From NCBI RefSeq assembly GCF_000421145.1, contig NZ_ATWH01000001.1, positions 371,116 to 435,115 on the forward strand: a stretch of 64,000 bases of DNA, given 5' to 3'. This document shows positions 51,085-59,370 of the stretch, piece by piece. Both the position numbers and the translations under genes were made by a program. The stretch comes from Glaciibacter superstes DSM 21135. Its GTDB lineage: Bacteria > Actinomycetota > Actinomycetes > Actinomycetales > Microbacteriaceae. Under the pieces are notes generated by a model that saw only the letters and a program-made list of their open reading frames with translations, was not told the DNA's origin and searched no databases. How positions within the stretch are numbered: position 1 is the first letter of the stretch; each line of letters begins with the position of its first letter.

Positions 51085-51822
51085 ATGTCACGACAGACTT
51101 TGCAGTCGGGAATCCTCGAGAGCATCGGCAATCGCATCATCGACGGTGAGTACAAGACCGGTCAGGTGCTGCGCACAGACGATTGGGAAACGGAATTCGA
51201 CGTCTCACGCACAGTGCTGCGTGAGGCACTCAAGGTGCTCGAGTCGATGCGGCTCATCAGCATGCGGCGCAAAATCGGCGTTACGGTACGGCCGGAGTCC
51301 GAGTGGAACGTGTTCGACCCTCGCGTCATTCGCTGGAGACTCGCAAGCGCGTCCCCCGACCGGCAGATGCATTCCCTGACTGAACTAAGACTCTCGATCG
51401 AGCCTATCGCTGCCCGCAATGCCGCCCTCAAAGGGACAGCCACGCAGCGTGCCGAACTGCTCTACCACGCGACTCAGCTTGAGGACGCTGGCCTCCAGCT
51501 CGACCTCGAGCGTCTGCAGGAGCATGACATTGCATTCCACAGCCGACTCCTCGAGGCCTCCGGCAATGAAATGTTCGCGGCCCTCGCGCCCATGGTCACC
51601 GAAGTACTCACGGTCACCGGTCGCGTCGTGCATGACGTGCTTCCAGAGAACCAGACCTCGCCGCCCCAGCGTGCTCACACCCGCGCCGCAGAGGCGATCA
51701 TGACCGGGAACCCCGTCGCTGCAGAGAACGCCATGCGTGAGTTGCTTCTCGAGATCGATGGTCAGATGGCCGAGGCCTACGCGGTCTTCTCCGCGCGGAA
51801 CGCAGGCGTCGCTCAACCGTAG
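51085..51822 (+). CDS. GntR-family (FadR subfamily) transcriptional regulator
   Basis: This 245-residue regulator starts at ATG 51085 (GGAGAG upstream). The winged helix reads SGILESIGNRIIDGEYKTGQVLRTDDWETEFDVSRTVLREALKVLESMRLI (about 8-58), and the all-helical FCD domain follows (LTELRLSIEPIAARNAA, HDIAFHSRLLEASGNEMF), whose Asp and His residues bind metal and sugar-acid-type ligands in relatives. Divergent from the Gfo/Idh gene, it is the probable repressor of the whole operon. Confidence 0.92.
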   Translation: MSRQTLQSGILESIGNRIIDGEYKTGQVLRTDDWETEFDVSRTVLREALKVLESMRLISMRRKIGVTVRPESEWNVFDPRVIRWRLASASPDRQMHSLTELRLSIEPIAARNAALKGTATQRAELLYHATQLEDAGLQLDLERLQEHDIAFHSRLLEASGNEMFAALAPMVTEVLTVTGRVVHDVLPENQTSPPQRAHTRAAEAIMTGNPVAAENAMRELLLEIDGQMAEAYAVFSARNAGVAQP

Positions 51823-51868
51823 GACTGCTCGAGCGACGTGAACCGCACCCTTGCGCCTGCTCTCCGGG

Positions 51869-53344
51869 CTAGCGCACGCCACCCATCAGGCGCAGCACCG
51901 GCTTGGCGATCAGAGCGAGCATGATGCCGAGCACGATGGCGATGCCGCCCAGCACGCCGAAGTACAGGGTCTCCGGCACGGTCACGTACCATTCGGCCAG
52001 AACGCCGGACACGGCGCTGCCGAGCGCGATCGACAGGAAGAACAGCGCGATCATCTGCGTCTTGAACACGGACGGGGCGAGTTTGGTCGCGATCGAGAGG
52101 CCGACCGGCGAGAGCAGCAGTTCGGCAACCGTGAAGACGAACAGGATGCCGACCATCGCCAGGATCGGCGTCGAATTCGCCGGGCCGCCTGCAAACGGAA
52201 GGAAGAGCAGGAACGCCGAGCCCATCACCGCGGTGCCGAGGGCGAACTTGATCGGGGTCGACGGCTGCTTGGTGCCCCATTTGGTCCAGATGGCGGCGAA
52301 CACACCAGACAGGACGATGATGAAGATCGGGTTGATCGACTGCACCCAGGAGACCGGCATCTCCCAGCCGAACAGGTCGCGGTTCAGGCGTTCATCCGAG
52401 TAGATGGTGACCACCGTGAACTGCTGCTGGTAGAGCGACCAGAATGCGGCACTCGCAATGAACAGGGGGATGAACGCGTAGACGCGTTTCCGTTCCACGC
52501 CGGTGACGTGGCGGTTCGAGAGGATCACGACGAAGTAGACGATCGTGGCCACGATGGTGACCCCGATCACAATATTGACCAGGTTGTCGGCCGTGATGAG
52601 GCCGACCAGCACGAGCACGACGATGACAACGATGCCGGCCAGCGCGATGAGGCCCATACCCAGCCAGCGGCTTCGTGGCAGCGGATCCGGAACCTGCCTG
52701 GCGACATCCGGAAGCCGTTTGCGGCCGAGTGAATACTGGATCAGGCCGGCGGCCATGCCGACAGCCGCCAAGCCGAACCCGTAGTGGAAGCCGAGGCTGG
52801 TCTGTAGCCAGCCGGTGAGGATCGGGCCGAAGAAGGCGCCGAGGTTGATGCCGAGGTAGAACAGGGAGAAGCCCGCGTCGCGCCGGGGATCTTCTGGTGT
52901 GTAAAGGGTGCCGACGATGGAGGTGGCGTTGGCTTTGAGCCCGCCGCTTCCGACTGCGACGAGGATGAGGCCGACGGCGACTCCGGGGATGCCGGGGATG
53001 AGAGCCAGGGCGATGTGGCCGAGCATGATGACGATGGCGCTGTAGAACAGCACTCGTTCTGAGCCGAGCAGCCGGTCGGCGACCCAGGCGCCGAGGATGG
53101 TGGAGAGGTAGACGCTGCCGCCGTACGCTCCGACGATGCCAGCCGCGGTCGCCTGTTCGATGCCGAGGCCGCCCTCTGCGGCAGAGTAGTAGAGGTAGAT
53201 GAGCAGAATGCCCTGCATGCCGTAGAAGGAGAAGCGCTCCCACATCTCGACGCCGAAGAGGTTCGCCAGCGAGCGGGGCTGCCCGAAGAAACTGTGGTCC
53301 TCGCCGACGGTTTGCGGCACATTCAGCTCTGACCTCGTACTCAT
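51869..53344 (-). CDS. POT family proton-coupled oligopeptide transporter
   Basis: This 491-residue membrane protein has the PTR2/POT pattern: FGVEMWERFSFYGMQGILLIYLYY (the ExxERFxYY proton and peptide site) at about 30-53, GAWVADRLLGSERVLFYSAI near 84-103, and FSLFYLGINLGAFFGPILTGWL (PTR2 signature) near 158-179. It imports di- and tripeptides with protons, like DtpT. TATGGT ends 6 nt before the ATG, suggesting a leaderless transcript. It diverges from the SDR gene. Confidence 0.95.
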   Translation of the reverse strand: MSTRSELNVPQTVGEDHSFFGQPRSLANLFGVEMWERFSFYGMQGILLIYLYYSAAEGGLGIEQATAAGIVGAYGGSVYLSTILGAWVADRLLGSERVLFYSAIVIMLGHIALALIPGIPGVAVGLILVAVGSGGLKANATSIVGTLYTPEDPRRDAGFSLFYLGINLGAFFGPILTGWLQTSLGFHYGFGLAAVGMAAGLIQYSLGRKRLPDVARQVPDPLPRSRWLGMGLIALAGIVVIVVLVLVGLITADNLVNIVIGVTIVATIVYFVVILSNRHVTGVERKRVYAFIPLFIASAAFWSLYQQQFTVVTIYSDERLNRDLFGWEMPVSWVQSINPIFIIVLSGVFAAIWTKWGTKQPSTPIKFALGTAVMGSAFLLFLPFAGGPANSTPILAMVGILFVFTVAELLLSPVGLSIATKLAPSVFKTQMIALFFLSIALGSAVSGVLAEWYVTVPETLYFGVLGGIAIVLGIMLALIAKPVLRLMGGVR

Positions 53345-53350
53345 GTTTCG

Positions 53351-53356
53351 ACCATA
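53351..53356 (-). promoter_or_regulatory. -10 box of a predicted leaderless promoter (POT gene)
   Basis: TATGGT on the minus strand ends 6 nt before the ATG at 53344. Confidence 0.5.
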
Positions 53357-53436
53357 CTCGCGAAGGGCGCTGCAGACGGCGAACGGATGCCGCCGGGTTT
53401 CGGTGTGCTTTCGGCTGCGATGTCACACCCCGCGCG

Positions 53437-53442
53437 TAACCT
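53437..53442 (+). promoter_or_regulatory. -10 box of a predicted leaderless promoter (SDR gene)
   Basis: TAACCT ends 7 nt before the ATG at 53450. Confidence 0.5.
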
Positions 53443-53449
53443 CTGTGGC

Positions 53450-54367
53450 ATGAACAATTCGCTGGAAGGCAAGATCGCGCTGGTCGCCGGGGCGACACGC
53501 GGGGCCGGTCGTGGTATCGCGGTGGCTCTCGGCGAGGCGGGAGCCACGGTGTACTGCACCGGACGCTCAAGCCGTGCGCGGCGCTCAGAATACGACAGGC
53601 CAGAGACCGTCGAGGAGACGGCCGAACTCGTGACCGCGGCCAGTGGCCGGGGCATCCCGGTGGTCGTCGACCATCTGCAGGCCGACCAGGTGGCGGCGCT
53701 GATTCAGCGGATCGATGAGGAGACCGGGCGACTGGACGTGCTGGTGAACGACGTGTGGGGCGGCGAGAATCTCATCGAGTGGGACACCCCAGTGTGGGAA
53801 CACAATCTCGATGGAGGACTGCGGATGCTGCGGCTCGCCGTCGACACGCACCTGATCACCAGTCACTTCGCCCTGCCGATACTGACCCGCAGCCCAGGCG
53901 GCCTGGTGGTCGAGATGACCGATGGCACCCGCGAGTACAACGCGGAGCACTACAGACTGAACGCGTTCTACGACCTGGCGAAGGCATCCGTTCTTCGTCT
54001 GGCGTTCAGCCAGGGCCATGAGCTCGACGCATATGGGTGCACGGCCGTCGCGCTGACGCCGGGCTGGCTGCGTTCGGAGATGATGCTGGAGCATTTCGGG
54101 GTGACTGAGGAGAACTGGCGCGACGCCGACGCGGCCGATGGGCACTTCGCCGCAATCTCGGAGTCGCCCCGTTTTGTCGGTCGTGCGGTCGCTGCCCTGG
54201 CGATGGATCCGCATTTACGCAGTCGCAACGGTGGATCGTACTCCTCTGGCGAGTTGGCCAAAGAATACGGCTTCACCGACGTCGACGGATCCCAGCCCGA
54301 CTGCTGGCGGTATCTGGTGGAAGTGCAGGACCCGGGCTTGCCGGCGGATGCGACCGGCTACCGCTGA
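53450..54367 (+). CDS. Short-chain dehydrogenase/reductase (SDR)
   Basis: This 305-residue protein has an N-terminal Rossmann motif (ALVAGATRGAGRGIAVALGEAG, about 10-31) with the TGxxxGxG-type loop as GATRGAGRG. A catalytic Tyr/Lys pair is seen as YDLAKAS near 178-184. The NDVWGG segment near 100 is an NNAG-like variant, and the protein is longer than the usual 250 residues. It matches the group of larger SDRs resembling human DHRS1. The following SMP-30 gene begins 32 nt downstream, so the two form an operon. Confidence 0.88.
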   Translation: MNNSLEGKIALVAGATRGAGRGIAVALGEAGATVYCTGRSSRARRSEYDRPETVEETAELVTAASGRGIPVVVDHLQADQVAALIQRIDEETGRLDVLVNDVWGGENLIEWDTPVWEHNLDGGLRMLRLAVDTHLITSHFALPILTRSPGGLVVEMTDGTREYNAEHYRLNAFYDLAKASVLRLAFSQGHELDAYGCTAVALTPGWLRSEMMLEHFGVTEENWRDADAADGHFAAISESPRFVGRAVAALAMDPHLRSRNGGSYSSGELAKEYGFTDVDGSQPDCWRYLVEVQDPGLPADATGYR

Positions 54368-54399
54368 CACCCCAACGCCGCCTCTGCCATGCTGGTGCG

Positions 54400-55284
54400 A
54401 TGGACTCGCTGCTTGCCCACGGGGCGAAACTGGAGAAGCTCTTCACCGGCACGACCTGGGCGGAGGGTCCGGTCTGGTTGCCGGAGACCCAGAGCGTTCG
54501 CTGGAGCGACATCCCACGCGACCGCATCATGGAGTACAACAGCGTGAGCGGCGAAACCCGGGTTCACCGAAGCGCTGTTGAGTACACGAACGGCCGCACC
54601 CTCGATCGGGGCGGCAGCGTGGTGCAGTGTTGCCACGGCCGCCGGTCGATTGAGCGCGAGGTCGACGGGGTTGTGGAGACTCTCGTCGATCGCTGGGAGG
54701 GCCACCGCTTCAACTCGCCGAACGACATCGTCGTGGCCTCGAACGGCACCATCTGGTTCACCGATCCGCCATACGGGATCCTGTCTGACGTCGAGGGCCA
54801 CCAGGGCGAGCAGGAGTACGGCGGATGCTGGGTGTTCTGCTTCGACCCTGCGACGGATGTTCTCACACCGGTGATCACCGACATGATCTACCCGAACGGA
54901 CTCGCGTTCTCCCCGGACGAGACGATCCTCTATGTGTCAGACACCTCGTCAGGAGACGTTCCGAACGGGCAATGCCACATCAGGGCGTACGACGTGGATG
55001 TCGCCTCGGCGACCACGTCGAACGGGCGCGTCTTCTCCGAGGTCAGGCCGGGCTGCCCAGACGGATTCCGGGTGGACGTGGATGGACGCATCTGGACCTC
55101 GAGCGAAGACTCCGTTCAGGTGCTCTCTGTGCAGGGCGAGGTGCTGGAGCGCATCCCGGTGCCGGAGAAGGTCGCGAACCTCTGCTTCGGGGGCGAAGAC
55201 GGCCGCGACCTCTACGTGACGGCGACGACCAGCCTCTACCGCATCCGTACCACCACGACCCAGGCGCCGCGACCCGCGCGCTAG
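54400..55284 (+). CDS. SMP-30/gluconolactonase family lactonase
   Basis: This 294-residue protein is a six-bladed beta-propeller lactonase. Expected metal ligands are visible: Glu in EGPVWLP near residue 22, Asn in NSPNDIVV near 105, Asn in PNGLAFSP and Asp in CPDGFRVDVDG. It hydrolyses sugar lactones to aldonic acids. It follows the SDR gene, which could supply the lactone by oxidising a sugar. Its stop codon lies in the first unit of a 19-bp tandem repeat shared with the convergent amidohydrolase gene. Confidence 0.9.
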   Translation: MDSLLAHGAKLEKLFTGTTWAEGPVWLPETQSVRWSDIPRDRIMEYNSVSGETRVHRSAVEYTNGRTLDRGGSVVQCCHGRRSIEREVDGVVETLVDRWEGHRFNSPNDIVVASNGTIWFTDPPYGILSDVEGHQGEQEYGGCWVFCFDPATDVLTPVITDMIYPNGLAFSPDETILYVSDTSSGDVPNGQCHIRAYDVDVASATTSNGRVFSEVRPGCPDGFRVDVDGRIWTSSEDSVQVLSVQGEVLERIPVPEKVANLCFGGEDGRDLYVTATTSLYRIRTTTTQAPRPAR

Positions 55285-55334
55285 GCCAACCGATAGGCGC
55301 CAGACCAACCGATAGGCGCTAGCCCAATCGATAG
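55278..55334. repeat. Three 19-bp tandem repeats spanning two convergent stop codons
   Basis: Units GCGCTAGGCCAACCGATAG (55278), GCGCCAGACCAACCGATAG (55297) and GCGCTAGCCCAATCGATAG (55316) are head to tail. The first holds the TAG stop of the lactonase gene and the third the stop of the opposite amidohydrolase gene (CTA on the plus strand). Confidence 0.9.
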
Positions 55335-56179
55335 AACGAGGCGGCGGTCGCAGACAGGATCTGGTTCCTCTCGTCGTTCGCCAGTTGTTCGGTCCAATCC
55401 ACAACGAAGTCGAGCCACCGCGGGTAGGTGGTCTGGAGCGAAGAAGCCGGCCAGTCGCTGCCGAACATGCAGCGTTCTGCTCCGAAGAGTTCCAGCGCGG
55501 CATCCAGATACGGGGTGATCAGTTCCGGTGTCCAGTCGGCGCTTCCGGTCTGCGGCGGGAGGCCGGACAGCTTGCAGCTGACGTTCGGCCGTTCGGCGAG
55601 CGCCGCCAGGTTCCGGTGCCAGGTGTCGCGAGCGTCGCGATCGGTTCCTGAACCGGCAACCGCCGGCTTGCCGAGGTGGTCGAGCACGATCCTGAGGCCG
55701 GGCACCGCGTCTGCCAGCGCCGTGACGTCAGAGAGCTGGCCAGCGCTCACGCACGCGTCGAACGTGAGATTTTGTGCAGCCAGGTGGCCGGCGCCAGCGA
55801 GAAACGCACTGGTGAGCGCGAAGCCGGAAGGCTCCGATTGAAGGAGCCGTCGAACGCCGACGACCAGCGGGCGCTCGAGCAGCAGGTCGAGGCGCGCGGC
55901 CACGGCATCCCCGTCTTCCAGCGGAGCCGCAGCGACGATGCCGGCCACCGGATGGTCGGCCGCGAGCGATGAGACCCAGTCAACTTCGGCGAGCGACTCA
56001 CCTGGCCGGCAATCGGCCTGCACGAACACGTACCCGTCTGGCTGACGGATGCTGCCGGCCAGATCGACCGCCAACTCACGGAAACCGAATGGCCGTTTGA
56101 GTTCCGGGGTTGCGCCCAGCCAGTCGTAGTGAAGCCGGTCGGTGTCCCACACGTGCAGGTGGCTGTCAATGATCCGCAT
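55319..56179 (-). CDS. Amidohydrolase family lactonase (fuconolactonase-like)
   Basis: This 286-residue TIM-barrel enzyme begins with MRIIDSHLHVWD, the HxH-containing signature of the amidohydrolase 2 family, and has LRIVLDHLGKP near 163-173 and MFGSDWP near 243-249 with the terminal catalytic Asp. Close patterns occur in L-fucono- and L-rhamnono-1,5-lactonases. It is encoded 12 nt after the LacI gene on the same strand. Together with the SMP-30 lactonase it suggests a non-phosphorylative sugar oxidation route. Confidence 0.88.
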   Translation of the reverse strand: MRIIDSHLHVWDTDRLHYDWLGATPELKRPFGFRELAVDLAGSIRQPDGYVFVQADCRPGESLAEVDWVSSLAADHPVAGIVAAAPLEDGDAVAARLDLLLERPLVVGVRRLLQSEPSGFALTSAFLAGAGHLAAQNLTFDACVSAGQLSDVTALADAVPGLRIVLDHLGKPAVAGSGTDRDARDTWHRNLAALAERPNVSCKLSGLPPQTGSADWTPELITPYLDAALELFGAERCMFGSDWPASSLQTTYPRWLDFVVDWTEQLANDERNQILSATAASFYRLG

Positions 56180-56191
56180 CGGGCGGCTGAC

Positions 56192-57199
56192 TTACCCGGC
56201 GGTCGAATCGCGCACAACGAGCTCGGGCTGAAACACGATCTGCTCGTGCGCGAACTCGTCGCCGCCGGCCACCTCGCGCAGCAGCAGATCCACCGCCGTT
56301 GACCCGATCAGTTCGCTCGGCTGACGCACCGATGAGAGCGGCACGACAGCGGCAGATGCGAACGCGATGTCGTCATAGCCGATCAGCGCGATCTCTTGCG
56401 GCACCAGCGAGACACCCGCCATGTTCAGCGCCTGCAACACCCCGAGTGCGAGCAGGTCGTTCGCGGCGAAGATCGCGTCTGGCCGCTCTGCAGGTTCGCG
56501 CGCCATGATCGCCTGGCCGGCCGCGCGTCCTTCGAGAACGGTCAGCGCGTCGGTCGAGATCACCTCAAGCGTCATCCCCGCGGTCGCCTTGGCAGCTGTG
56601 CGCGCGCCGATGAACCGGTCGGCCACCTGACGGATGCTGCCCGGCCCGCCGACAAAGGCGATCCGCCGGCGCCCGATCGAAGCAAGATGGCTCACGGCGA
56701 GCGTTCCTCCGGCAACGTCGTCGACCGCCACAGAAGAGAACGATTTATCGTCGGTCTGCCTGTCCACCAGAACGGTGGGTGTACCGCGCAGACGAAGGCG
56801 CTCGAGCCTGGCGCGCACATCGCCGAGCGGCGAGATGAGCACCCCGTGCACGCGCTGCTCCTCGAACAGGTCGAGGTAGGAGGTTTCGCGAGCCGTATTC
56901 TCGTCGCTGTTGCCGAGAAGCACGGTTAAGTGCGCCTCGGCCGCGCGGTCCTCCGCGCCACGGGCGATGTCGGTGAAAAATGGGTTCGCGACGTCGAGCA
57001 CGATGAGACCGATACTGCGGCTGCGGCCGTCTCTCAATTGCCTGGCCGCATCATTGCGCACGAAGCCGAGTTCGACGATCGCGGCTTGAACCCGCGTGAC
57101 GGTGTCTGGGGCGACCTTGTCGGGCCGGTTCAGAACATTCGAGACGGTTCCGACCGACACCATGGCCCTGGCGGCCACATCCTTGACACTGACGGACAC
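56192..57199 (-). CDS. LacI-family transcriptional regulator of the lactone cluster
   Basis: This 335-residue regulator has a LacI helix-turn-helix (SVKDVAARAMVSVGTVSNVLNRPDKVAPDTV, about 4-34), the hinge GFVRNDAARQLRDGRS and a periplasmic-binding ligand domain ending with SSVRQPSELIG. It probably controls the surrounding sugar-oxidation genes. It is followed by the amidohydrolase gene in one operon. A tandem duplication lies just upstream (57236-57271), where its promoter should be; no clear LacI palindrome was found. Confidence 0.9.
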   Translation of the reverse strand: MSVSVKDVAARAMVSVGTVSNVLNRPDKVAPDTVTRVQAAIVELGFVRNDAARQLRDGRSRSIGLIVLDVANPFFTDIARGAEDRAAEAHLTVLLGNSDENTARETSYLDLFEEQRVHGVLISPLGDVRARLERLRLRGTPTVLVDRQTDDKSFSSVAVDDVAGGTLAVSHLASIGRRRIAFVGGPGSIRQVADRFIGARTAAKATAGMTLEVISTDALTVLEGRAAGQAIMAREPAERPDAIFAANDLLALGVLQALNMAGVSLVPQEIALIGYDDIAFASAAVVPLSSVRQPSELIGSTAVDLLLREVAGGDEFAHEQIVFQPELVVRDSTAG

Positions 57200-57235
57200 G
57201 CGACTCCCTTCGGCCGGAAACGAGTGGTCCGGCTG

Positions 57236-57271
57236 CCCTGACAGGCTGGCTAGCCCTGACAGGCTGGCTCA
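57236..57271. repeat. 18-bp tandem duplication before the LacI gene
   Basis: GCCCTGACAGGCTGGCTA (57236-57253) is followed directly by a copy ending in C instead of A (57254-57271). It lies 37 bp upstream of the LacI start codon. Confidence 0.85.
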
Positions 57272-57325
57272 TTCTCGCACGAAATCGGGCTATTGAAACG
57301 ACTCATTCGCATCGTGCCTTCGCTC

Positions 57326-57346
57326 GCGGGAGGGCATCCCGCCCGC
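57326..57346 (-). terminator. Hairpin downstream of the Gfo/Idh gene
   Basis: GCGGG and CCCGC arms enclose GGG-CAT-CCC, giving an 8-bp GC stem with one internal mismatch and a 3-nt loop. It lies 27 bp after the stop of the leftward Gfo/Idh gene; no T-tract. Confidence 0.55.
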
Positions 57347-57372
57347 TACTTCGAACACACGAGCTCACGAAG

Positions 57373-58488
57373 TCACGAGGTAAGCGATGCCACCCGCGGG
57401 TCCCAGTCCTCTGGCAAGGCCGGTGCCACCTCCACTGTGCTGGCGACGTCGACCGGCTGATGCCGCTCGGCCGACTCGATGGTGGAGACCATCACGTCCA
57501 GAACGTGGAACGCGTTCTCGCCCGACGCCCGCTCTGGCCGGCCGGCACGGATTGACTGTGCGAGTTCGGCGACGCCGGTGCCCCGCGTGGTCGAAACACC
57601 GACCGCCGGAAGGGTCTCAACCTCGTCAGGGCCGTGATGCAGCACGAGGTCGCCGCTGAACGTGTTCGGATCCGGCACCACCAGGGTCGCGTCAACACCG
57701 GCAACCTCGAACTGGGTGCGGGCGAGCTTCGAGTCGAAACTGAAGATGGTCTGCGCGCTCTGCCCGCTTTCGAACTCATAGAAGGCGCTCACGTGGGTTG
57801 GCACGGTGACCTCGAACTCCTCCCCGGCGCGAGGTCCAGAGCCGATGGTTCGTGTGGTCTTCGCCTTCGACGCCAGGGCCGTGACGCGTGCGACGGGACC
57901 GAAGAGCTGAACCAGCGCCGTGATGTAGTACGGGCCGATATCGAACAACGGCCCAGCGCCCTCCTGGAACAGGAAGTCTGGGTTCGGGTGCCATTTCTCT
58001 GGACCAGGACTCTGCATCAGCGTGAGCGCGGTGAGCGGCGCACCGATGCCGCCCGATTCCAGAAAGCGCCTGGCCGACTGGATGCCGGCTCCGAGGAAGG
58101 TGTCCGGCGCCGTCGCGACTCGCAATCCGGCGGCGTGTGCGGCATCGAGCAGTCGTTGGCCGCTTTCGCGGTCGAGCGCGAACGGCTTCTCGCTCCAGAC
58201 GTGTTTCCCTGCGGCGAGGATCTGAAGCGCGACCTCGACATGCACCTTGGGGATGGTGAGATTGACCACGATCTCGATCGAGTCATCCGCCAGGAGTTCT
58301 GCAACGGAACCGGACCCGGCGAGCGAGAACGCCTCGGCTTGGGCGTGCGCGCGCGACTCGTCGATGTCGGCGATGAAGCGCACATCGAGATCCGGAAAAA
58401 TGGTCAGGTTGTCCAGGTATTGAGTGCTGATCACGCCCGCACCGATGATTCCGACGCCGACGCGGCCGGACCGTGTGCTCGCGCTCAT
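57373..58488 (-). CDS. Gfo/Idh/MocA family oxidoreductase (sugar dehydrogenase)
   Basis: This 371-residue NAD(P)-binding dehydrogenase starts VGVGIIGAGVISTQYLDNL and has the catalytic EKP motif as HVWSEKPFALD near 95-105, the GGIGAPLTALTL strand and DIGPYYITALVQLFG near 183-197. The family oxidises sugars, sugar acids or inositols at a secondary hydroxyl. The ATG overlaps the stop of the isomerase gene (ATGA). Both genes lie next to the lactonase genes, so oxidation of a sugar to a keto-sugar or lactone is plausible. Confidence 0.92.
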   Translation of the reverse strand: MSASTRSGRVGVGIIGAGVISTQYLDNLTIFPDLDVRFIADIDESRAHAQAEAFSLAGSGSVAELLADDSIEIVVNLTIPKVHVEVALQILAAGKHVWSEKPFALDRESGQRLLDAAHAAGLRVATAPDTFLGAGIQSARRFLESGGIGAPLTALTLMQSPGPEKWHPNPDFLFQEGAGPLFDIGPYYITALVQLFGPVARVTALASKAKTTRTIGSGPRAGEEFEVTVPTHVSAFYEFESGQSAQTIFSFDSKLARTQFEVAGVDATLVVPDPNTFSGDLVLHHGPDEVETLPAVGVSTTRGTGVAELAQSIRAGRPERASGENAFHVLDVMVSTIESAERHQPVDVASTVEVAPALPEDWDPRVASLTS

Positions 58489-59228
58489 GCGAGTCCCTCT
58501 GCGGTGAGATAGCGGAAGCTGTCTGCGACGGCCTCGAAACGGTCGGCGCGCGAGTCGTCGAGCTCGATCACGCGCAGCGCGTTCGGCGCAGACTCGATGA
58601 TCGCGCGAATCGGCAATGAACCGCTGCCGACAGCGACCTGGTCCTTGGTCTCCTGTGTCCCAGGGCCGTCTTTGATGTGCAGCGCCCGCACGCGGTCACC
58701 GAGCCGGCCGATCAGTTCGACCGGATCCAGTCCGCCGACGACCACCCAGTAAGTGTCGATCTCGAGGACCACGGCAGGGTCGAGCAGGTCAGCGAAGATC
58801 TCGAGCGCTGGCGTGCCGTCGATGACGCTCTGCAGCTCGTGCGCGTGGTTGTGATATCCCACTTGCACACCGTAGTCCGCGGCCACTCGTGCCGCGGCGT
58901 TCAGTTCTGTCGCAATCGCGGCAACGCTCTCTCGGCTCACCCACCGCTCTGGGCCGACGAACGGATCGATCACCGTGCCGATGCCGAGTTCGCCGGCAGC
59001 GCCGAAGACGGCGGCGGCATCCGTGCCGATGAAGCCCTGGTGTGTCGTCGGTGCGCTGAGGCCGGCGGCACTGAGCGCTTCGCCGAGCGCGGGACCGAAC
59101 GCGGTGAATTTGTATGGCTCGACCTGGGTGAGGCCGATATCGGCAATGCGGCGAAGCGTGCCGGCTGGGTCGGCCTCCATGGCCTCGCGCACGGTGTAGA
59201 GCTGAACGGACAGCTGGGACGTGGTCAC
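58485..59228 (-). CDS. Sugar phosphate isomerase/epimerase family protein
   Basis: This 247-residue TIM-barrel protein of the AP_endonuc_2 group starts at GTG 59228 behind AAAGGAG; the open frame reads upstream through a tandem repeat but has no ribosome site there. Sequence landmarks are LSVQLYTVREAMEADPAGTL, VEPYKFTAFG, the metal-binding GYHNHAHELQ and LEIDTYWVVVGG, and ALHIKDG. Members include inosose dehydratases and keto-sugar epimerases. It is the first gene of a two-gene operon with Gfo/Idh. Confidence 0.88.
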   Translation of the reverse strand: MTTSQLSVQLYTVREAMEADPAGTLRRIADIGLTQVEPYKFTAFGPALGEALSAAGLSAPTTHQGFIGTDAAAVFGAAGELGIGTVIDPFVGPERWVSRESVAAIATELNAAARVAADYGVQVGYHNHAHELQSVIDGTPALEIFADLLDPAVVLEIDTYWVVVGGLDPVELIGRLGDRVRALHIKDGPGTQETKDQVAVGSGSLPIRAIIESAPNALRVIELDDSRADRFEAVADSFRYLTAEGLA

Positions 59229-59239
59229 AATTCTCCTTT

Positions 59240-59277
59240 GAATCTGGCGCGTTCGAATGAATCTGGCGCGTTCGAAC
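59240..59277. repeat. 19-bp tandem duplication before the isomerase gene
   Basis: GAATCTGGCGCGTTCGAAT (59240-59258) and GAATCTGGCGCGTTCGAAC (59259-59277) are adjacent. The inner copy abuts the AAAGGAG ribosome site of the isomerase gene. Confidence 0.85.
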
Positions 59278-59370
59278 CTGTCCCGCATCGTGACGGAACC
59301 GTCCTCCGCGGGCGCACTCTTAGTCAATCAGACTTGCGTTGAGGGTCGATCGAAAGTTCGTGACTTGATG

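Noticed and set aside
44308..51822. Integrative element with tRNA attachment site as the origin of the island
   Set aside because: No integrase, transposase or direct-repeat boundaries were seen at either end; only compositional difference supports transfer.
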